DNA from: Clostridia bacterium
GTDB taxonomy: Bacteria > Bacillota > Clostridia > Oscillospirales > CAG-272
Assembly: GCA_017503285.1 (NCBI GenBank)
Contig: JAFVTH010000012.1
Location: forward strand, 1 to 57,268
Direction of reading: 5' to 3'
DNA: 57,268 nucleotides
The notes under the pieces were generated by a model. The model ran no database searches. It was not told the DNA's origin and saw nothing but the letters and a program-made list of their open reading frames with translations. Of the stretch, positions 53,802 through 57,268 are shown piece by piece (within the stretch, counting starts at the first letter, position 1; each line of letters begins with the position of its first letter). The translations under genes were made by a program, and so were the position numbers.

Positions 53802-54650
53802 GTGAGCGAAAACAAGATACTTGAGCTTAAGAAAATTGCTACTGAAATAAGGCTCGGTGCGCTTGAGGCTGTTTACAATGCAAAAAGTGGACATCCAGGT
53901 GGCGCCCTTTCCTCGGCTGACATTTTGGCGTGCCTTTATTTTTCAGAGCTAAATGTTAACCCACAAAACCCGGAGGACGTAAACAGAGATAGGTTTGTTC
54001 TTTCTAAGGGACATTCCTGCCCTGCATACTATTCTGCGCTTGCACTAAAGGGCTTTTTTAACAGAAGTGAGCTAAAGAACTTCAGACAGCTTGGCACCTT
54101 CCTTCAAGGTCACCCGGATATGAAGGGTGTTAAGGGCGTCGATATGTCAACAGGCTCCCTTGGACAGGGCTTTTCTGTTGCTTGTGGCATGGCACTTGCT
54201 GCAAAGCTTGATAATAAGGACTATCGCACCTACGCGCTTATTGGCGACGGCGAGAGCCAGGAGGGTCAGATTTGGGAGGCAACTACATTTGCTGCCCACT
54301 ACCACCTTGACAACCTTTGCTTGATTGTTGATAACAACGGTCTGCAAATTGACGGTAAGGTAAAGGACGTTATGAACATTATGCCTTACGCAAGCAAGTT
54401 TAAGGCGTTTGGTTGGAATGTTATTTCCATTGACGGCCATGATTACGAGCAAATTCTCGGTGCTTTTGATACAGCAAGAAAGACAAAGGGCAAGCCAACT
54501 GTTATTTTGGCTACCACAGTAAAGGGCAAGGGCGTTTCCTTTATGGAAAACCAGGCAGGCTGGCACGGTAAGGCGCCAAACGAGGACCAGTACAACCTTG
54601 CGTTTAGCGAGCTTACTATGTACAAAAATTCTCTTGGAGGTAAGAACTAA
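53802..54650 (+). CDS. Transketolase, N-terminal subunit
   Basis: This 282-aa protein has the ThDP-binding half of transketolase: 'KSGHPGGALSSADILACLYF', 'HPDMKGVKGVDMSTGSLGQG' and 'IGDGESQEGQIWEA'. The start is set at GTG 53802, behind GGAGG and downstream of the promoter; the frame from 53745 begins within the -10 box. It is the first of two separate genes that together form the enzyme, a split form common in Bacillota. It links pentose phosphates made from xylose with glycolysis. Confidence 0.93.
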   Translation: MSENKILELKKIATEIRLGALEAVYNAKSGHPGGALSSADILACLYFSELNVNPQNPEDVNRDRFVLSKGHSCPAYYSALALKGFFNRSELKNFRQLGTFLQGHPDMKGVKGVDMSTGSLGQGFSVACGMALAAKLDNKDYRTYALIGDGESQEGQIWEATTFAAHYHLDNLCLIVDNNGLQIDGKVKDVMNIMPYASKFKAFGWNVISIDGHDYEQILGAFDTARKTKGKPTVILATTVKGKGVSFMENQAGWHGKAPNEDQYNLAFSELTMYKNSLGGKN

Positions 54651-55600
54651 TGGCAGATAAGATAGCAACAAGAGAAGCCTACGGTAACGCAATATGCGAG
54701 TTTGGTGGCGTATATAAGGATATTGTAGTTTTGGATGCAGACCTTGCAGAGGCTACAAAAACCTGTATGTTCAAAAAGAAATACCCGGAAAGATTTTTCG
54801 ACTGCGGTATTGCAGAGAATAATATGACCTGTGTTGCGGCAGGACTTGCAACAGCAGGCAAGATTCCATTTGTTTCTACATTTGCTATGTTTGCAGCAGG
54901 CAGAAGCTTTGAGCAGATTAGAAACTCCATAGGCTATCCACACCTTAATGTAAAGATTTGTGCCACCCACGCCGGTATTAGCGTTGGAGAGGACGGCGCA
55001 ACACACCAGTGCAACGAGGATATTGCTCTTATGAGAACAATCCCCGGTATGGTTGTTATAAACCCATCCGATGCAGTTGAGGCAAAGGCAGCGGTTGAGG
55101 CTGTTATTAAGTATAACGGACCTGCATACCTAAGATTTGGCAGACTTCCGATTTCCATTATCAACGATAACCCTGACTATAAGTTTGAAATCGGTAAGGC
55201 TATTAAAATGGCTGACGGTATTGATGTTACTATCGTTGCAAACGGTATGATGGTTGAGGAGGCGCTTATTGCTCGCGAGATGCTGTTTTCAGAGGGCATT
55301 TCCGCAGCGGTTATCAATATGCACACAGTAAAGCCGATTGATACTGAAATGCTTATTGCAGAGGCACAGCAAACCGGCGCAATTGTAACAAGTGAGGAGC
55401 ACAATGTTATCGGTGGTCTTGGCTCAGCAGTTGCAGAGGCTCTTTCCGAAATTTGCCCTGTTCCTGTTGTAAGGCACGGCGTAAATGATGAGTTTGGTAA
55501 GAGTGGACCTGCAAAGGCACTTTTGGAGCACTACTCACTAAACGCACGCGGCATTTGCGAAAAGGTAAAGATTGCACTCCAGCTTAAAAATTCAAGATAA
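54650..55600 (+). CDS. Transketolase, C-terminal subunit
   Basis: This 316-aa protein is the pyrimidine-binding and C-terminal half: 'VVLDADLAEATKT', 'FFDCGIAENNMTCVAAGLA' (catalytic Glu), and 'HNVIGGLGSAVAEALSE'. It overlaps the N-terminal subunit by 1 bp, as expected for genes translated as a pair. Dxs and pyruvate dehydrogenase-like proteins share the fold, but this partner pairing is typical of split transketolase. Confidence 0.93.
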   Translation: MADKIATREAYGNAICEFGGVYKDIVVLDADLAEATKTCMFKKKYPERFFDCGIAENNMTCVAAGLATAGKIPFVSTFAMFAAGRSFEQIRNSIGYPHLNVKICATHAGISVGEDGATHQCNEDIALMRTIPGMVVINPSDAVEAKAAVEAVIKYNGPAYLRFGRLPISIINDNPDYKFEIGKAIKMADGIDVTIVANGMMVEEALIAREMLFSEGISAAVINMHTVKPIDTEMLIAEAQQTGAIVTSEEHNVIGGLGSAVAEALSEICPVPVVRHGVNDEFGKSGPAKALLEHYSLNARGICEKVKIALQLKNSR

Positions 55601-55770
55601 ACAAAAAATGCGACCCTGTGTCGCATTTTTTCTTTTTCATAAAAAATTTTGCGAATCTTCAAAAAACCATCAGCCCTTTATCAAAATTTTGGTTTAATAT
55701 GTTAATAGGGGAACTCTATCCCTTATTAACCTGAACAAGGCTGAAATTATTACAAGCATATGATAAAATT
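55600..55770 (+). repeat. Terminator-palindrome-promoter repeat, copy 2
   Basis: It contains the ATGCGAC / GTCGCAT terminator (55603-55632), an 11-bp palindrome GTTAATAGGGG / CCCTTATTAAC with one wobble pair (55701-55730), and a promoter CTGAAA-17-TAAAAT (55741-55769). It is almost identical to copy 3 over the first 90 bp or so. Confidence 0.85.
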
Positions 55771-55803
55771 TAGTCAAAGAGCAAAACCAAAGGAGGTAAC
55801 ATT

Positions 55804-56865
55804 ATGAAAAAGCTAATTATGGTCCTGTCAATGCTTTTGGCTTTATGCCTATGCGCCTGCAACACTCCTTTGCCACCGAATGGTGGTGAGTCCAGCCAAA
55901 CGGAAACGGGCACAAGTGGTGGATTGGTAGCCGATAACGAGGACGAAGGCACTATTGGAAACACTTTGAATATAGCATACACAAGGCCGATGGAGGCTAA
56001 AAGAACATATGATGAGTTGAGCATAGTAAATAGGGAATATATAGGAAATTCTTTTCCGGAAACCGGCTCATACTACCAAGTTCTTGATACCTATGAAAAA
56101 ATCAAGGATAGTATTGCGAACGTCACTCAAGCAGAGCTTGACGTGATAGACCTGTCCGAAAATTTTTTGGTTGTTTTGCGAGAGGCGTACACAATATACT
56201 ATGGTGTAGACAGGAATGGAGAGTATGGCTTTAGAGAAATTGACTTGTCCCAAAACGAAGCAAGTATAGCCCACCACTGGCATGAGCTGAAAAATACATT
56301 TACACCCGGTCTTAGTCCGGAGGAGCCACAGCACTATGAATATTATTGGCATTATTTAATTGTGCCAAGATATGAAAACGGTGTAGAGGATATCTTTGCT
56401 CTTGAAGGAAGCATTGACATCAAAAACACATCTGTTTTGACTGACGAAAGCTCTAATTTCTTTAGCTCCTATGACACAAGGAGCTGTATTACAGGTCTTG
56501 CCAATAATACAGTAATCTTGGCAAAGGGAAAAACAGGAATAAACGAAATAAACAGTAAATATCCAAATGCGCAGCTCCCATCTTATCCCCCGGAGGGAGA
56601 AGGTGGATATGAGTTGCTTATATATGTTGAAGAGTCCATTGTGGACTTACCCACATATACTTTTGCCAACGTAACAGTAAGTGGAAATAATGTATACTTA
56701 TCGGTTTCCTACTGTAAAAGCTGGAAAACAGGAGGAAGTAAGCTGTTTTTCGTAAATCTGCCACAGGACAAAATGCAAAATGTAGATTTAGAAAAGGCAG
56801 AGGTGCACATCATTGTTACAGAAATAGTTTCAGGCAAAAAAATAATCTCGTCCGTTGGAGAATAG
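55804..56865 (+). CDS. Lipoprotein, function unknown
   Basis: This 353-aa protein has a lipoprotein signal peptide with lipobox 'LCAC' (lipidated Cys about 19) and a Pro/Ser/Gly-rich linker. The soluble domain starts near residue 60 and has few recognisable motifs ('YDELSIVNREYIGNSFPE' and a duplicated beta pattern). AGGAGGT is a strong ribosome site. It is a single-gene unit bracketed by repeat copies 2 and 3, and a third palindrome type (R5) lies just after it. Confidence 0.75.
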   Translation: MKKLIMVLSMLLALCLCACNTPLPPNGGESSQTETGTSGGLVADNEDEGTIGNTLNIAYTRPMEAKRTYDELSIVNREYIGNSFPETGSYYQVLDTYEKIKDSIANVTQAELDVIDLSENFLVVLREAYTIYYGVDRNGEYGFREIDLSQNEASIAHHWHELKNTFTPGLSPEEPQHYEYYWHYLIVPRYENGVEDIFALEGSIDIKNTSVLTDESSNFFSSYDTRSCITGLANNTVILAKGKTGINEINSKYPNAQLPSYPPEGEGGYELLIYVEESIVDLPTYTFANVTVSGNNVYLSVSYCKSWKTGGSKLFFVNLPQDKMQNVDLEKAEVHIIVTEIVSGKKIISSVGE

Positions 56866-56875
56866 AGTGGATGCA

Positions 56876-56897
56876 GGGGGACGGTTCACTGTCCCCC
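56876..56897. repeat. ACGGTTC palindromic repeat R5
   Basis: GGGGGAC / GTCCCCC arms around the GGTTCACT core make this a relative of R1-R4 with GGGG in place of AGACAG. Confidence 0.7.
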
Positions 56898-56971
56898 ACT
56901 CATCTGATTCTTAAAGGCTTTGCGCCTTTACTTATCAAAAGGGCAGATGGTTAAGCGACTAAACAGAAAAA

Positions 56972-57145
56972 CAAAACAAAAAATGCGACCCTGTGTCGCA
57001 TTTTTTCTTTTTCATAAAAAATTTTGCGAATCTTCAAAAAACCATCAATCTTTTGTCAAAGTCTTGGTTTAATATGTAAATAGAGGAAGTTATACCTCTT
57101 GTTAACCTGAACAAGGTTGAAACACTAAAATATATGGTAAAGTAT
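56972..57145 (+). repeat. Terminator-palindrome-promoter repeat, copy 3
   Basis: Terminator (56977-57007), the conserved ATCTTCAAAAAACCATCA block, a palindrome with GAGG/CCTC pairing (57076-57105), and a promoter-like TTGAAA / TAAAGT whose spacing is short (15 bp). It lies directly downstream of the lipoprotein gene. Confidence 0.75.
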
Positions 57146-57146
57146 G

Positions 57147-57220
57147 CCTGACGGGAGTGAAACGAACCAGCCTTAAGCCGTGTATTTACGGCAAAATACC
57201 AAGGTTCAGCATAGCATCCG
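57147..57220 (+). ncRNA. Possible structured RNA at transcript start
   Basis: TGACGG pairs with CCGTCA across the whole segment. Inside, GAACC pairs with GGTTC and GCCGT with ACGGC around a 6-nt loop. These three nested stems lie just after the copy-3 promoter. I recognise no riboswitch class, and the segment may be part of a longer RNA cut by the window edge. Confidence 0.3.
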
Positions 57221-57268
57221 TCAAGCCTTTAGTAATTTTGACAAGCTTGTTCCTTGTAGTATGTTAAT

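Larger units (their letters stand above)
56866..57268. other. Gene-free end region with repeats and structured DNA
   Basis: No complete gene is seen. It holds palindrome R5 (GGGGGACGGTTCACTGTCCCCC, 56876-56897), repeat copy 3, a promoter-like pair at the end of that copy, and a foldable segment at 57147-57220. TTGACA and TATGTT near 57237-57265 may be a promoter of the gene beyond the window. Confidence 0.6.

Noticed and set aside
57147..57220. Hammerhead or known riboswitch
   Set aside because: CTGACGG and GAAAC resemble parts of the hammerhead core, but the CUGAUGA and stem arrangement do not match, and no riboswitch consensus was recognised.

Overview
The window looks like a chromosomal segment of a low-to-mid GC Bacillota (Clostridia), probably an uncultured gut-type lineage. 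The evidence is indirect: AGGAGG-type ribosome sites, near-consensus TTGACA-17-TAAAAT promoters, intrinsic terminators after most operons, BspA-like leucine-rich-repeat proteins, and many intracellular plant-glycan hydrolases. No rRNA, tRNA, CRISPR array, integrase or transposase was recognised, so a genus cannot be named.

Layout. 1-562 is intergenic and holds short palindromic repeats. 563-5323 (minus) is xylA-xylB followed by a secreted LRR protein. An AraC-type regulator (5436-6194) is divergent and leads into GH31 and GH3 glycosidases. A small XRE repressor (minus) and a GH29 fucosidase are divergent at 10.4-12.2 kb. 12.4-20.2 kb is one plus-strand operon: GH92, GH39, a lipoprotein, GH43, GH36 and a HAD phosphatase. 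All these glycosidases lack signal peptides and no sugar transporter is present. The picture is cytoplasmic finishing of imported xylo-, manno-, galacto- and fuco-oligosaccharides, with xylose entering metabolism through XylA/XylB. A three-gene minus operon (GDPD-like, an alpha/alpha-type protein, an alpha/beta hydrolase) follows to 24.3 kb.

24.5-32.9 kb holds small membrane and HTH proteins, a large membrane-anchored HTH protein with Cys-rich repeats and LRRs, a divergent PRTase-like protein, a sirtuin, an SGNH esterase and an M3 peptidase. 32.86-35.03 kb is an AT-rich island of small unrelated genes. It is flanked by 39-bp perfect direct repeats and punctuated by a palindromic repeat (consensus core ACGGTGGTCTGTCTT). 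35.1-41.1 kb is a catabolic operon: two TIM-barrel isomerases, two Gfo/Idh oxidoreductases, a glycerate kinase and a nucleoside-hydrolase-like protein. It is followed by dxs.

45.6-53.7 kb is the most unusual part. It is a tight plus-strand operon with a small-terminase-like protein, a head-tail-adaptor-like protein, a large tail hub/nozzle-like protein, two tail-fibre-like proteins and three membrane proteins. It has no capsid, portal, large terminase, integrase or lysin, and sits between ordinary housekeeping-type genes. Directly upstream, on the minus strand, is a strong promoter followed by a roughly 213-nt RNA that folds as one long hairpin with a central bubble (6S RNA-like) and ends at an intrinsic terminator. 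The window ends with a split transketolase and a lipoprotein gene. That lipoprotein gene is bracketed by two near-identical copies of a terminator-palindrome-promoter repeat, a third copy of which opens the 33-kb island.

Functional names rest on motif reading, without database searches. Starts were moved from the longest ORF where a ribosome site or promoter decided the matter, and this is stated in the entries.
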